Both the position numbers and the translations under genes were made by a program. A DNA stretch of 64,000 nt, taken from contig NZ_FRBS01000003.1 of NCBI RefSeq assembly GCF_900142675.1, forward strand, positions 124,001-188,000, written 5' to 3'. Of this stretch, positions 40,319-49,885 are shown piece by piece; positions within the stretch are counted from its first letter, which is position 1, and the number at the start of each line of letters is the position of its first letter. The notes beneath the pieces are model-generated. The model ran no database searches. It was not told the DNA's origin and saw only the letters and a program-made list of their open reading frames with translations. This DNA is from Shouchella rhizosphaerae. GTDB lineage: Bacteria; Bacillota; Bacilli; Bacillales; Bacillaceae_D.

Positions 40319-41071
40319 TCATATGCTTCCAAAGAAGTTTTTAAAGGACTGCAATGCCGTCGCGCGGTTTAATGCAGCAATGGATGTTGTAAGCGGAATG
40401 CCTTTCGGGCAAGCTTGCACGCAGTTTTGTGAGTTTCCACAATTGGCAAGACCGCCGTCTGTCATAATCGTAGCCAACCGTTCTTCTTTATTCATTTCAC
40501 CAGTTGGGTGGGCATTAAAGAGGCGAACTTGAGATAGTGCTGCTGGCCCAATAAATTCAGATTTTGAATTGACGTTCGGGCAAGATTCTAAGCAGACGCC
40601 GCAAGTCATACATTTAGACAGCTCATAAGCCCATTGGCGTCTTTTTTCTGGCATGCGCGGTCCAGGACCTAAATCATACGTGCCGTCAATTGGAATCCAA
40701 GCTTTTACTTTTTTCAGAGAATCAAACATTCTGCTGCGGTCGACGACAAGATCACGAACAACAGGGAATGTCCTCATTGGCTCAAGCCGAATGGGCTGTT
40801 CCAACTTATCAACGAGCGCGGTGCACGACTGTTGTGGTTTGCCATTAATAACCATTGAACAAGCGCCACATACTTCTTCTAGGCAGTTCATATCCCACGT
40901 GACAGGCGTTGTCTTCTCACCCTTAACATTGACAGGGTTGCGGCGAATTTCCATTAAGCAAGAAATCACATTCAAGTTTTGCCGGTAAGGGATAGCAAAC
41001 TCTTCTTCATAGGAGCCGCTGTCTGGTCCATCTTGCCTTGTCACGATAAGGCGAATTGTTTTTTCACTCAT
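40319..41071 (-). CDS. sdhB: Succinate dehydrogenase iron-sulfur subunit
   Basis: Carries the 2Fe-2S, 4Fe-4S and 3Fe-4S clusters passing electrons from SdhA to menaquinone. It is 250 residues. The plant-type cluster motif is CLEEVCGACSMVINGKPQQSC. The C-terminal CMTCGVCLESCP and CGNSQNCVQACPKGIP bind the other clusters. The ATG overlaps the sdhA stop by 4 nt. Confidence 0.97.
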   Translation of the reverse strand: MSEKTIRLIVTRQDGPDSGSYEEEFAIPYRQNLNVISCLMEIRRNPVNVKGEKTTPVTWDMNCLEEVCGACSMVINGKPQQSCTALVDKLEQPIRLEPMRTFPVVRDLVVDRSRMFDSLKKVKAWIPIDGTYDLGPGPRMPEKRRQWAYELSKCMTCGVCLESCPNVNSKSEFIGPAALSQVRLFNAHPTGEMNKEERLATIMTDGGLANCGNSQNCVQACPKGIPLTTSIAALNRATALQSFKNFFGSI

Positions 41072-42837
41072 TTGCTTCCAGCTCCTTGCTTTTTCTGTGA
41101 GTAGTCGCGTTTGCGTGGTTGAATCAACGATGTGTCGACTTCCTCATATTCAAAGTCCGGCGCGCCGGTGCTCGGATTGTACCAAGCTTTTGTTGTTTTC
41201 AAAAACTCTTCGTCGTTTCGTTCTGGAAACTCCGGCTTGTAATGGGCGCCACGGCTTTCATTGCGGTGGTAAGCGCCAAGCGTGATCACACGGGCTAGAT
41301 TGAGCATTCCCCCAAGCTGGCGCGTAAATGCCGCTCCTTGGTTCGACCATTTAGCCGTATCATGGATGTTAATGTTTTGGTAACGTTCCATTAACTCCTG
41401 GATCTTTTCATCTGTTTTTAACAGCTTGTCATTGTAACGCACAACTGTGACGTTGTCCGTCATCCACTCGCCAAGCTCTTTATGAAGGACATACGCATTT
41501 TCCGTACCATCCATGCGCAAAATCGCGTCGAATTGGTCTTGCTCTTTTTTCACTTGCGCTTCAAATAGCGAAGACGACAAATCTTCAGTAGCTGTGTTCA
41601 ATCCACTAATGTACTCCACTGCCTTCGGCCCAGCAACCATACCGCCATAAATGGCCGATAACAGCGAGTTTGCACCTAAGCGGTTTGCACCATGCTGAGA
41701 ATAATCGCATTCGCCGGCGGCAAATAAACCAGGAATATTCGTCATTTGATCATAGTCTACCCACATGCCGCCCATCGAGTAATGAACAGCAGGGAAGATT
41801 TTCATCGGCACTTTCCGCGGATCATCGCCTGTGAACTTTTCATAGATTTCAATAATGCCGCCAAGCTTAATATCTAATTCTTTTGGATCCTTATGGGATA
41901 AATCCAAATAGACCATGTTTTCGCCATTAATGCCAAGCTTTTCGTCTACACACACATGGAAAATTTCCCTTGTAGCAATGTCACGCGGGACAAGGTTACC
42001 ATACGCCGGGTATTTCTCTTCAAGAAAATACCACGGTTTTCCGTCTTTGTATGTCCATACGCGCCCACCTTCTCCACGGGCAGACTCGCTCATCAGGCGA
42101 AGCTTGTCGTCGCCTGGAATTGCAGTCGGGTGGATTTGGATAAACTCGCCGTTCGCATAGGCAACGCCTTGTTCGTACAATTTTGCTGCAGCGAAGCCGG
42201 TATTAATCATTGAATTCGTCGATTTGCCAAAAATGATTCCTGGTCCACCAGTTGCCATAATAACGGCGTCAGCTGAGAAACTGCGTATTTCTGCTGAATT
42301 CAGCTCTTGTGCTGTAATGCCACGGCACGCGCCCTCATCGTCGATCACAGCAGATAAAAACTCCCAGCCTTCGTATTTCGTTACAAGCCCTTGCACTTCG
42401 TAACGGCGTACTTGTTCGTCCAGTGCATACAAAAGCTGCTGTCCAGTCGTGGCCCCAGCAAAAGCGGTGCGATGGTGTTGTGTACCGCCAAAACGACGGA
42501 AATCGAGGAGCCCTTCAGGGGTACGGTTAAACATAACGCCCATGCGATCCATTAAATGAATAATCGCCGGAGCTGCTTCGGTCATTGCTTTAACAGGTGG
42601 CTGGTTCGCTAAAAAGTCGCCACCGTACACAGTATCATCAAAATGTTCGTAAGGGGAATCCCCTTCTCCTTTTGTGTTGACAGCGCCGTTTATGCCGCCT
42701 TGCGCGCATACGGAGTGGGAACGTTTCACCGGTACAATCGAAAACAAATCGACCGGTACCCCTTTTTCTGCCGCTTTAATCGTTGCCATTAGCCCGGCTA
42801 ACCCGCCGCCTACTACAACAATTTTCCCTTTACTCAT
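41068..42837 (-). CDS. sdhA: Succinate dehydrogenase flavoprotein subunit
   Basis: Catalytic FAD subunit of complex II. It is 589 residues from the ATG at 42837 (MSKGKIVVVGGGLAGLMATI), preceded by GGAG at 8 nt; a GTG three codons earlier is less likely. The covalent FAD histidine lies in RSHSVCAQGGINGAVN and the active-site region in GGLHTDY-like MGGMWVDYDQM with HPTAIPGDDKL. It is followed by sdhB with a 4-nt overlap. Confidence 0.97.
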   Translation of the reverse strand: MSKGKIVVVGGGLAGLMATIKAAEKGVPVDLFSIVPVKRSHSVCAQGGINGAVNTKGEGDSPYEHFDDTVYGGDFLANQPPVKAMTEAAPAIIHLMDRMGVMFNRTPEGLLDFRRFGGTQHHRTAFAGATTGQQLLYALDEQVRRYEVQGLVTKYEGWEFLSAVIDDEGACRGITAQELNSAEIRSFSADAVIMATGGPGIIFGKSTNSMINTGFAAAKLYEQGVAYANGEFIQIHPTAIPGDDKLRLMSESARGEGGRVWTYKDGKPWYFLEEKYPAYGNLVPRDIATREIFHVCVDEKLGINGENMVYLDLSHKDPKELDIKLGGIIEIYEKFTGDDPRKVPMKIFPAVHYSMGGMWVDYDQMTNIPGLFAAGECDYSQHGANRLGANSLLSAIYGGMVAGPKAVEYISGLNTATEDLSSSLFEAQVKKEQDQFDAILRMDGTENAYVLHKELGEWMTDNVTVVRYNDKLLKTDEKIQELMERYQNINIHDTAKWSNQGAAFTRQLGGMLNLARVITLGAYHRNESRGAHYKPEFPERNDEEFLKTTKAWYNPSTGAPDFEYEEVDTSLIQPRKRDYSQKKQGAGSK

Positions 42838-42875
42838 AAAGTCCACTCCCTAAAAAATTCGCTAGTTGCTGATTT

Positions 42876-43484
42876 TTATACGAAAGCAAATGCAGCGGAA
42901 ACACCTACATAGGTAAGTGCTGCAAAAACGATAATTGATACATATGTCATAATTTGTTGTGAACGAGGTGTTACGGTGATGCCCCATGATACAGCGAATG
43001 ACCATAGTCCATTGGCAAAGTGGAACGTCGCAGACACAATGCCGACTATGTAAAATGCCATCATCCAAGGGTTTTGCAAAATATTTGCCATCATATCGTA
43101 GTTGACTTCATGACCAAACAGCGCTTGGATCCGCGTGTCCCAAACATGCCAAGAAATGAAAATTAAGAGAAAAACCCCTGTCCACCGTTGGATGCGGAAC
43201 ATCCAATTTCGGAATGTGCCAAAGCGGCTCGTATTGTTTTTTGCTTGCATCGCAATGTAAATGCCATAAATCGCGTGATAAAGAATCGGAATAAAAATGA
43301 TGAGCAATTCTAACGCATAACGAAAGGGCAGACTCTCCATAAAATGGGCTGCCTGGTTAAATGCTTCCGGTCCTCTTGTTGCAAAGTGGTTGACTATTAA
43401 ATGCTGAATTAGAAAAATTCCAATTGGTATAACTCCTAGCAATGAATGAAGCCTACGATTAAAGTACTCTCGATTCTCAGCCAT
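42876..43484 (-). CDS. sdhC: Succinate dehydrogenase cytochrome b558 subunit
   Basis: Membrane anchor with two b hemes and about five membrane segments. It has 202 residues from the ATG at 43484 (MAENREYFNRRLHSLLGVIP), preceded by GGAGGG. The reading from 43517 adds residues without a site. Conserved histidines in RRLHSLLG, IQHLIVNHF, YHAIYG, SWHVWDTR and FHFANG are candidate heme ligands. It is the first gene of sdhCAB. Confidence 0.95.
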   Translation of the reverse strand: MAENREYFNRRLHSLLGVIPIGIFLIQHLIVNHFATRGPEAFNQAAHFMESLPFRYALELLIIFIPILYHAIYGIYIAMQAKNNTSRFGTFRNWMFRIQRWTGVFLLIFISWHVWDTRIQALFGHEVNYDMMANILQNPWMMAFYIVGIVSATFHFANGLWSFAVSWGITVTPRSQQIMTYVSIIVFAALTYVGVSAAFAFV

Positions 43485-43603
43485 ACACGTTCCCTCCACG
43501 ATATTTTTCCTCATCAAGACCCCTTATACAAATTCGTGCGTTTTTCTCTCTCTTATAAACGTACCCCCTGATATGGATTATGAATGACTTTCATTGAAAA
43601 ACT

Positions 43604-43631
43604 GAAACTGTGAAATCTATTTGACAGTTTC
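43604..43631 (-). promoter_or_regulatory. Inverted repeat at the sdhC transcription start
   Basis: GAAACTGT, 12 nt, ACAGTTTC: an 8-bp perfect inverted repeat beginning immediately downstream of the -10 box, where an operator or a 5' stabilising hairpin would lie. Confidence 0.5.
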
Positions 43632-43660
43632 ATTTTACTCCTAGGGAAAATCCGAGTCAA
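43632..43660 (-). promoter_or_regulatory. Sigma-A promoter for sdhCAB
   Basis: Minus strand: TTGACT (43655-43660), 17-nt spacer, TAAAAT (43632-43637). The leader is about 140 nt. Confidence 0.8.
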
Positions 43661-43742
43661 GAAAACGGATTCAATTCATCTTGATTTTAAAGGGTTTTGA
43701 ATGTTCTTTCTACATAAACCGACAGAAATCGGCTGCTTGGCG

Positions 43743-45098
43743 CTAGCCGATAATGACTGGTTCTGTCGGATAATGGTAATGGCTTTTCGTATGTTTCTTT
43801 TTAAAGGAGAACAGCATAGCGACAATCCCTACTCTGCCAATAAACATTAAGCACATTAAAATGATTTGGCTTGGATAGGAAAGGGAGCCAGTCTCCCCCA
43901 TTGTTAGGCCGCAAGTCCCAAAGGCAGAGGCGACTTCCACAATTAAAGCAAGTAAACGTATGCCGCTGTCTCGTTCAAAAAAAGCGATGCTAATTAAAGA
44001 AACGGCAATGAGCAATGCTGCAACAGACAAAACGATAAACGCCTTTTCCTGGTCATCTTTATGGATTTGCCGCCCAAATGCATTTACGCGGTTGCGCCCT
44101 AAAGCGTAGCCCCTGATTGTCAAAACCATTACAGCAAGGGTAGTCGTCCGTATCCCGCCGCCAACGCTTGAAGGGCTCGCTCCGATAATCATCAGTCCCG
44201 ACATAAATAGCAGCGTCGACTGCTCAAATTGACTTATATCTATTGTTGATAACCCGGCACTTCTTGTTGTGGCCGATTGGAACAAGGAATGGCCAAACTG
44301 TTCAAACCAAGGCAAGCCAGCAAAAGCTCCAAACGACTCGAACAGCCAAATGCCAAGTGCCCCAATGGCGAAAACGAGAAAATAAGTGGAAACGGTCAAT
44401 TTTGTAAACAAGCTGAAACGGAATCCGGCTTTCCGCTTTAACAAAAACTCCCTGCACTCTACAAGAACAGGAAACCCAATCGAGCCGGCTATGATCAACA
44501 AGATCATCACAAGCTGGACAACTGCGTCGCCGGCAAACGGTTGGAGTGATTGCCCGGTGAGGTCAAAGCCAGCGTTAGTAAACGCACTCAACGCAGCAAA
44601 AAATCCTTGAACATAAGCCTCCGTCCATGTGTCAAAGTAGCGCAAATAATAAGTACCGAGTACAAGCCCTCCAACACACTCGATCGCAAGCGCAAGTAGC
44701 AAAAGCTGCCTCATGAGCAAAACAAGGCCACTCATATGGTTTTGGACGCGATTTTGGTCGGCGATGATAAGCATGCGCTGGGCAAGGTTTATTCGCTTTC
44801 CTAATACGATCCAAGTGAATGTTCCGAGTGTCATAATGCCAATGCCGCCTAACTGAATCGCAAGGGAAAGCACCATAATGCCCGTTCCATTAAACGTGTC
44901 GGCAACAGATATTGTCGTTAGCCCCGTTACACTGACGGCACTAACCGCTGTAAACAAAGAATCGCGATAGGCAAGCGTTACGCCGTCTTGATGAAACCAG
45001 GGAATCATTAAAAGCAGACTAAACAAAAAAATCGTCAGCAAATAGGCAGTAATAATAATTTGGAATGAATTGCTTAACCGTGCATGCTTATTGTCCAT
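43743..45098 (-). CDS. Ktr/Trk-type potassium transporter subunit
   Basis: A 451-residue membrane protein of the TrkH/KtrB family with about eight to ten hydrophobic segments. Four pore loops with the selectivity glycine are visible: VSVTGLTTISV, FTNAGFDLTG, TTRSAGLSTID and SAFGTCGLTMG. The start at 45098 (MDNKHARLSNSFQIII) follows GAGAGGT. No RCK partner (KtrA/KtrC) is in the window, so it may use one encoded elsewhere, as KtrD does with KtrC in B. subtilis. It separates yslB from sdhC. Confidence 0.93.
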   Translation of the reverse strand: MDNKHARLSNSFQIIITAYLLTIFLFSLLLMIPWFHQDGVTLAYRDSLFTAVSAVSVTGLTTISVADTFNGTGIMVLSLAIQLGGIGIMTLGTFTWIVLGKRINLAQRMLIIADQNRVQNHMSGLVLLMRQLLLLALAIECVGGLVLGTYYLRYFDTWTEAYVQGFFAALSAFTNAGFDLTGQSLQPFAGDAVVQLVMILLIIAGSIGFPVLVECREFLLKRKAGFRFSLFTKLTVSTYFLVFAIGALGIWLFESFGAFAGLPWFEQFGHSLFQSATTRSAGLSTIDISQFEQSTLLFMSGLMIIGASPSSVGGGIRTTTLAVMVLTIRGYALGRNRVNAFGRQIHKDDQEKAFIVLSVAALLIAVSLISIAFFERDSGIRLLALIVEVASAFGTCGLTMGETGSLSYPSQIILMCLMFIGRVGIVAMLFSFKKKHTKSHYHYPTEPVIIG

Positions 45099-45199
45099 GG
45101 CACACCTCTCATTTATCACCAGTTAGTATATCACTGTCTGGGCTCCTTTACTATATCGCCTAGGTTCCATTTGCCGTGAAAAATTAGACAGAAGAACTA

Positions 45200-45228
45200 C
45201 TGACAAAATCGCTAATCACAGGTAGTAT
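45200..45228 (+). promoter_or_regulatory. Sigma-A promoter for yslB
   Basis: CTGACA (45200-45205), 17-nt spacer, TAGTAT (45223-45228). Confidence 0.6.
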
Positions 45229-45266
45229 AGGAACATGGAAAGCTATCGAAAGGTTGAGGTGTGACA

Positions 45267-45689
45267 ATGAGCGGGGAAGACAACAAGGAGCAAACAGCAG
45301 GGCAATATGGCTATGATTTAATCCGTAATGATATCCTGCGCACGATTCTCGGAGACGAGCACGACAGATTGCTTTATTGGGTAGGCAAAAAAGTCGCGCG
45401 CGACAACCCACTTGAATCCGTTGAAGAATTAATTTCGTTTTTTCAACGTGCCGAATGGGGGCAACTCCAGCGTCTAAAAGAAAAACGGAGCGAATACATT
45501 TTTGAACTAACAGGAGATTGGATGGGACGAAAAGATAGGCGCTGTTACCAGCTTGAGGCTGGCTTTTTAGCGGAAACATTTGAAGTGTGGCATGAGGTAA
45601 CAACGGCCGTTACATATACGCAAAAACGAAACAGCACGATTTTTACGGTGCATTTTGACCGAAATGATACTGTCAACGTAGGCGACTAA
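45267..45689 (+). CDS. yslB: YslB family protein (DUF2507)
   Basis: A 140-residue soluble protein. I use the ATG at 45267 with GAGGT 6 nt upstream; a GTG two codons earlier also fits the frame. The family pattern includes GYDLIRNDILRTILGDEHDR, LLYWVGKKVARD and FELTGDWMG with a Cys in RRCYQLEAGFLAE. The overall shape resembles V4R/bacteriochlorophyll-reductase-like ligand-binding folds. The role is unknown. It is the only plus-strand gene between gerE and sspI. Confidence 0.85.
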   Translation: MSGEDNKEQTAGQYGYDLIRNDILRTILGDEHDRLLYWVGKKVARDNPLESVEELISFFQRAEWGQLQRLKEKRSEYIFELTGDWMGRKDRRCYQLEAGFLAETFEVWHEVTTAVTYTQKRNSTIFTVHFDRNDTVNVGD

Positions 45690-45702
45690 CAGGAGGGCAC
45701 TA

Positions 45703-45738
45703 AAAAACAAGCCGTTAAGCATTCGGCTTGTTTTTGTT
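45703..45738. terminator. Bidirectional terminator between yslB and uvrC
   Basis: AAAAAACAAGCCG, loop, CGGCTTGTTTTTGTTT. The uvrC stop falls inside the hairpin. Confidence 0.9.
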
Positions 45739-47499
45739 TAATGTGTGATGAATGGTTTCTGCCAGTTTGGTTGGCACGTGTTTGCTTAAGTCCTCAATGG
45801 AAGCTTCCTTGATTTTTTTTACTGAACCGAACGTTTTAAGAAGCGCTTTTCTCCGTTTCTCCCCTACGCCAGGGATGTCGTCAAGTGCTGATTGCAAAAA
45901 CGATTTCGCCCGTGTTTGGCGATGGAATGTGATCGCAAAACGGTGCACTTCATCTTGGATGCGTTGCAACAAATAAAATTCATGGCTGTCACGCTGTAAA
46001 GGCACGACTACCGGAGGAGACCCCATTAATAATTGCGACGTCCGGTGTTTATCATCTTTAGCCAAACCGCAGACAGGGATAGCTTGGCCAAGCTCGTCTT
46101 CAATCACTTCTTTAGCTGCAGCAATTTGCCCGGCGCCCCCATCAATGACAATCAAATCAGGCAATGGCCGTTTTTCCTTTAAAAGGCGGACGTAGCGGCG
46201 ACGCACGACTTCACGCATCGATCCATAATCATCAGGGCCCTCTACCGTTTTGATTTTATACTTTCGGTACTCTTTTCGCTGCGGCACGCCGTTTACAAAA
46301 ACAACCATAGCAGATACTGGGTCAACGCCTTGAATGTTCGAATTGTCAAATGCCTCGATCCGGTAAGGCGCATTTATTCCGATTGCCTCCCCGAGACGTT
46401 CGACTGCTTTCACCGTTCTCTGTTCATCACGTTCAATGAGCGAAAATTTCTCTTTTAAAGCGAGAGCAGCGTTTTCTTCAGCTAAATCAAGCAACGCTTT
46501 TTTTTGGCCTCGTTTCGGCTGTGTGACGCGCGTCTCAAGCAACTCTTCCAGCAATTGTTTATCGACGCTTTCAGCAACAAAAATTTCTTTTGGCTTAATA
46601 TGGTTTTTTTCTAAATAAAACCGGGCAATAAATGTTAACAGCTCTTCGCTTGCCTCCTGGTAAAAGGGGAAAATGGACACGTCCCGTTCAATGAGGCGGC
46701 CTTGGCGAATAAAGAATACTTGGACGCACATCCATCCTTTATCATAGGAAAAGCCAAATACGTCCCTGTCCGTTTTGTCAGCAAACGCCATTTTTTGCTT
46801 TTCCATTACTTTTTCCATTTGTGCAATCGTATCCCTTAATTCTTTAGCCCGTTCAAAGTCGAGGTCTTCGGCCGCTTTTTCCATTCGTTCGCGAAGTTGC
46901 TCTTTTATATCGCTATGACCATTTTTCAAAAACTTTGTGATCTCATTCACCATAGTTTGGTTGGTTTCTTCACTCACTTCGTATACGCAAGGAGCAAGAC
47001 ATTGGCCGATGTGGTAATACAAACAAACGGAGTCCGGCATTTTCCGGCATTTACGCAATGGATACAGGCGGTCTAACAGTTTTTTCGTCTCCGTAGCCGC
47101 GCCTGCATTTGGATAAGGGCCAAAGTACTTTGCCCCGTCTTTTTTCACTTTCCGCGTAATTAATAAACGAGGGTGACGCTCATTCGTGATTTTAATATAC
47201 GGATACGTTTTGTCGTCTTTTAACAACACATTGTATTTGGGATCATGCTTTTTAATCAGTGTAAGCTCTAAAATCAATGCTTCGATGTTACTGGAAGTGA
47301 CGATGTACTCAAAATCGCAAATTTCTCCAACAAGGCGTTGTGTTTTGCTATCGTGGCTCCCCGTAAAGTAGGAGCGCACTCTGTTTTTTAACACTTTTGC
47401 CTTACCAACATAAATAATCGTCCCTTGGCGGTCTTTCATCAAATAGCAACCAGGCTTGTCAGGCAAGAGAGCCAACTTATTGGTAATGGTTTCGTTCAA
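45715..47499 (-). CDS. uvrC: Excinuclease ABC subunit C
   Basis: Makes the dual incisions in nucleotide excision repair. It is 594 residues from a TTG start after GGAGGAGGAACGA. Order: GIY-YIG domain ([20 protein letters not shown], residues 13-32), UVR motif (about 195-230), the RNase H-like domain with [18 protein letters not shown] and [15 protein letters not shown], and C-terminal helix-hairpin-helix [17 protein letters not shown]. It lies 55 nt after the trxA stop, beyond a terminator. Confidence 0.97.
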   Translation of the reverse strand: MNETITNKLALLPDKPGCYLMKDRQGTIIYVGKAKVLKNRVRSYFTGSHDSKTQRLVGEICDFEYIVTSSNIEALILELTLIKKHDPKYNVLLKDDKTYPYIKITNERHPRLLITRKVKKDGAKYFGPYPNAGAATETKKLLDRLYPLRKCRKMPDSVCLYYHIGQCLAPCVYEVSEETNQTMVNEITKFLKNGHSDIKEQLRERMEKAAEDLDFERAKELRDTIAQMEKVMEKQKMAFADKTDRDVFGFSYDKGWMCVQVFFIRQGRLIERDVSIFPFYQEASEELLTFIARFYLEKNHIKPKEIFVAESVDKQLLEELLETRVTQPKRGQKKALLDLAEENAALALKEKFSLIERDEQRTVKAVERLGEAIGINAPYRIEAFDNSNIQGVDPVSAMVVFVNGVPQRKEYRKYKIKTVEGPDDYGSMREVVRRRYVRLLKEKRPLPDLIVIDGGAGQIAAAKEVIEDELGQAIPVCGLAKDDKHRTSQLLMGSPPVVVPLQRDSHEFYLLQRIQDEVHRFAITFHRQTRAKSFLQSALDDIPGVGEKRRKALLKTFGSVKKIKEASIEDLSKHVPTKLAETIHHTLNKNKPNA

Positions 47500-47514
47500 T
47501 CGTTCCTCCTCCTG

Positions 47515-47547
47515 TAAAAAGTCCGCCTTTTTTAAGAAAGGCGGACT
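47515..47547 (-). terminator. Terminator after trxA
   Basis: Minus strand: AGTCCGCCTTTCTTAAAAAAGGCGGACT followed by TTTTA. Confidence 0.9.
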
Positions 47548-47554
47548 GCTAGGA

Positions 47555-47869
47555 TTACATTTGTTTATTCAACAGCTCTTCCAATGCTTCTTTCGGTTGG
47601 AAGCCGACCGCTTTGTCAACCACTTCGCCGTCTTTTAAAACAAGCAGCGTTGGAATGCTCATAACTCCAAATTTCCCTGCGGTTTCTTGGTTTTCGTCGA
47701 CATCGACTTTTACGATTTTCGCCTTATCGCCAAGATCACCGTCGAGCTCTTCTAATACTGGAGCGATCATTTTGCATGGTCCACACCAAGGAGCCCAAAA
47801 ATCTACAAGAACGAGGCCTTCCTTTGTTTCCTCCGTGAAGTTTTGGTCAGTCGCATTGACAATTGCCAT
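47555..47869 (-). CDS. trxA: Thioredoxin
   Basis: General cytoplasmic disulfide reductase of 104 residues. The active site WCGPCK is in [18 protein letters not shown], and the cis-Pro loop in [21 protein letters not shown] precedes the ATG. An extended -10 promoter (TGGTATACT) lies 35-45 nt upstream, so it can be made apart from etfA. Confidence 0.97.
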   Translation of the reverse strand: MAIVNATDQNFTEETKEGLVLVDFWAPWCGPCKMIAPVLEELDGDLGDKAKIVKVDVDENQETAGKFGVMSIPTLLVLKDGEVVDKAVGFQPKEALEELLNKQM

Positions 47870-47903
47870 TTGCCAAATCCCCTTTCATTGATAACATATT
47901 TAC

Positions 47904-47912
47904 AGTATACCA
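47904..47912 (-). promoter_or_regulatory. Extended -10 promoter for trxA
   Basis: Minus strand TGGTATACT (TATACT at 47904-47909). The -35 (TTTTCT, 17 nt) is poor, as is common with extended -10 boxes. Confidence 0.6.
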
Positions 47913-47989
47913 TTCCGTAAGCATGTAGAAAAATATGCTGCTTCTCTGGAATAGATTACCCACTGTCGACTAATCATAAACGATTTTTT

Positions 47990-48024
47990 CCAAAATAGAA
48001 AGCCACTTGCTCACGCAAGCAGCA
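47990..48024 (-). terminator. Terminator after etfA
   Basis: Minus strand: GCTGCTTGCGTGAGCAAGTGGC then TTTCTATTTTGG. It lies about 70 nt after the etfA stop. The stretch before it holds two more small hairpins (CGGCAGAAGCCG; GACTAGAAGCCAGTC). Confidence 0.75.
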
Positions 48025-48095
48025 TAAGGCGAAAGACTGGCTTCTAGTCGGCTTCTGCCGTCATGGGTGCTACCCGCTAGCGCAAGTAGCTGTTG

Positions 48096-49073
48096 TTATT
48101 TAGAGACAAGCACGGCTTTTAATTCTTCTGTAAGAAGGGGCACCACTTCAAACAAATCACCGACAATACCATAATCAGCAACTTCGAAAATAGGGGCTTC
48201 TGGGTCTTTGTTAATGGCTACAATCACTTTCGAGTTGGACATCCCTGCTAAATGCTGGATCGCTCCTGATAGGCCGACGGCAATGTATAAGTCTGGTGTG
48301 ACGACTTTGCCTGTCTGGCCAATTTGTAATGAGTAATCACAATATTCGGCGTCACAGGCTCCGCGGGAAGCTCCGACTGCCCCGCCAAGAAGGTCCGCAA
48401 GCTCTTGCAGTGGCTTAAAGCCATCTGCGCTTTTCACACCCCTGCCGCCAGCTACAATAATATTGGCCTCAGACAAATCGACGCCGCCAGTCGCTTTTTT
48501 GACCACATCTTTCACGATCGCGCGCAAATCTTGGATGTCAACAGAGTGTGTTTCCACTTCACCAGAAGCGCTTTCCTCTTTAGCTAAAGCAGCAATGTTG
48601 TTCGGCCGGATTGTGACGATGTAAGGCCCTTCCTCAACAGCTTTGCGCTTTTCAAATGCCTTCCCTGAGTAGATTGGCCGTGTAAATACAGGCGTGTCGC
48701 CTGCCTCGATTGCAACGACATCAGAAAAGAGCGCTCCATCCAGTTTAACAGCCAAACGCGGCGATAGGTCTTTGCCAACTGAAGTGTGGCCAAGAACGAC
48801 AATGTCTGGATTTTCTTTGTCAAACACTTGCAAATACGCTTGTTTATATGCGTCTGTTGTGTAATTTGCTAGCTCAGGGTGTTCCACGACAATAACCCGG
48901 TCTGCTCCGTATTGAAATAACTGTTCGCCAAGACTTGCAATCGCCTCCCCAGCAAGAACGGCTGTCACTTCGCCGCCATCCGCAAGCTCTTTTGCAGCAG
49001 CAATCGCTTCAAATGACACATTTCGTAGCTCATTGTTTTTCGCTTCTGCCAAGACAATTATTTTTTTCGCCAT
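48096..49073 (-). CDS. etfA: Electron transfer flavoprotein alpha subunit
   Basis: With EtfB accepts electrons from acyl-CoA dehydrogenases during beta-oxidation. It is 325 residues. The C-terminal FAD domain shows the family signature [18 protein letters not shown] and [30 protein letters not shown] precedes the ATG. It is the last gene of the fadR-fadB-etfB-etfA set. Confidence 0.97.
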   Translation of the reverse strand: MAKKIIVLAEAKNNELRNVSFEAIAAAKELADGGEVTAVLAGEAIASLGEQLFQYGADRVIVVEHPELANYTTDAYKQAYLQVFDKENPDIVVLGHTSVGKDLSPRLAVKLDGALFSDVVAIEAGDTPVFTRPIYSGKAFEKRKAVEEGPYIVTIRPNNIAALAKEESASGEVETHSVDIQDLRAIVKDVVKKATGGVDLSEANIIVAGGRGVKSADGFKPLQELADLLGGAVGASRGACDAEYCDYSLQIGQTGKVVTPDLYIAVGLSGAIQHLAGMSNSKVIVAINKDPEAPIFEVADYGIVGDLFEVVPLLTEELKAVLVSK

Positions 49074-49086
49074 ATTCCTCTCCCCC

Positions 49087-49857
49087 TTAAAGCACTTTTG
49101 CTTCTGTTTTTAACAACGAGACGAGTTCTTTCACTTGCTGAGATGGCTCTCCTTCTAGCTTTTTGCCTGCTTGCTTTTCAGGCGGCAAATAGACATCAAC
49201 TACCGTGGTTTTTGCCGCTACGTCTTCTTCCTCTACATCTAAATCGTCTAAATCAAGCACCTCAAGTGGCTTCTTCTTCGCTTTCATAATTCCTGGAAGC
49301 GACGGATACCGAGGGTCGTTTAAGCCTTGTTGGGCAGTGACAAGGAGCGGCAGCTTCACTTCCAGTTTTTCTTCGTCCCCTTCGACATCACGAACAATAT
49401 GAGCGGTTTGCCCCTCAATAGAAAGCCCGGTAATCGTCGTCACTTGGGCGATGCCAAGCAATTCGGCAAGCCGTGGGCCAACCTGGCCTGAACCGCCGTC
49501 AACCGCTACATTGCCAGCCAAAATAATGTCGACTTCTTTGTCCTTAAAGTAGGCATACAATAGCGCTGCTGTTGTTGCAGGATCGCTCTCTTCAAGCTCT
49601 TCTCTATCAATCAAAACAGCTTTGTCTGCTCCCATTGCCAATGCTGTACGAAGTTGCTTTTCTGCTTCCTCTTCTCCAACTGTGACGACTGTGATCTCTC
49701 CGCCATGTGCTTCTTTCAGCACAAGGGCTTCTTCGACAGCATACTCATCATACGGGTTAATAATAAACTCGGCGCCCTCTTCTTGGACTTTACCGTTTTG
49801 AATGGTAATGGCTTCCTCTGTATCAAATGTTCTTTTTAACACAACGAAAATATTCAT
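49087..49857 (-). CDS. etfB: Electron transfer flavoprotein beta subunit
   Basis: AMP-binding partner of EtfA. It is 256 residues from the ATG at 49857 (MNIFVVLKRTFDTEEAITIQ), preceded by TAGGAGGAAT. The frame from 49929 has no site. The family signature is near VAVDGGSGQVGPRLAELLG. It lies 13 nt before etfA and 28 nt after fadB. Confidence 0.96.
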   Translation of the reverse strand: MNIFVVLKRTFDTEEAITIQNGKVQEEGAEFIINPYDEYAVEEALVLKEAHGGEITVVTVGEEEAEKQLRTALAMGADKAVLIDREELEESDPATTAALLYAYFKDKEVDIILAGNVAVDGGSGQVGPRLAELLGIAQVTTITGLSIEGQTAHIVRDVEGDEEKLEVKLPLLVTAQQGLNDPRYPSLPGIMKAKKKPLEVLDLDDLDVEEEDVAAKTTVVDVYLPPEKQAGKKLEGEPSQQVKELVSLLKTEAKVL

Positions 49858-49885
49858 GGGAATTCCTCCTATAAACTCGTAGTGA

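Noticed and set aside
45184-45603. 139-codon minus-strand frame over yslB
   Set aside because: It is the antisense shadow of yslB, which has the conserved family sequence and a good ribosome site.
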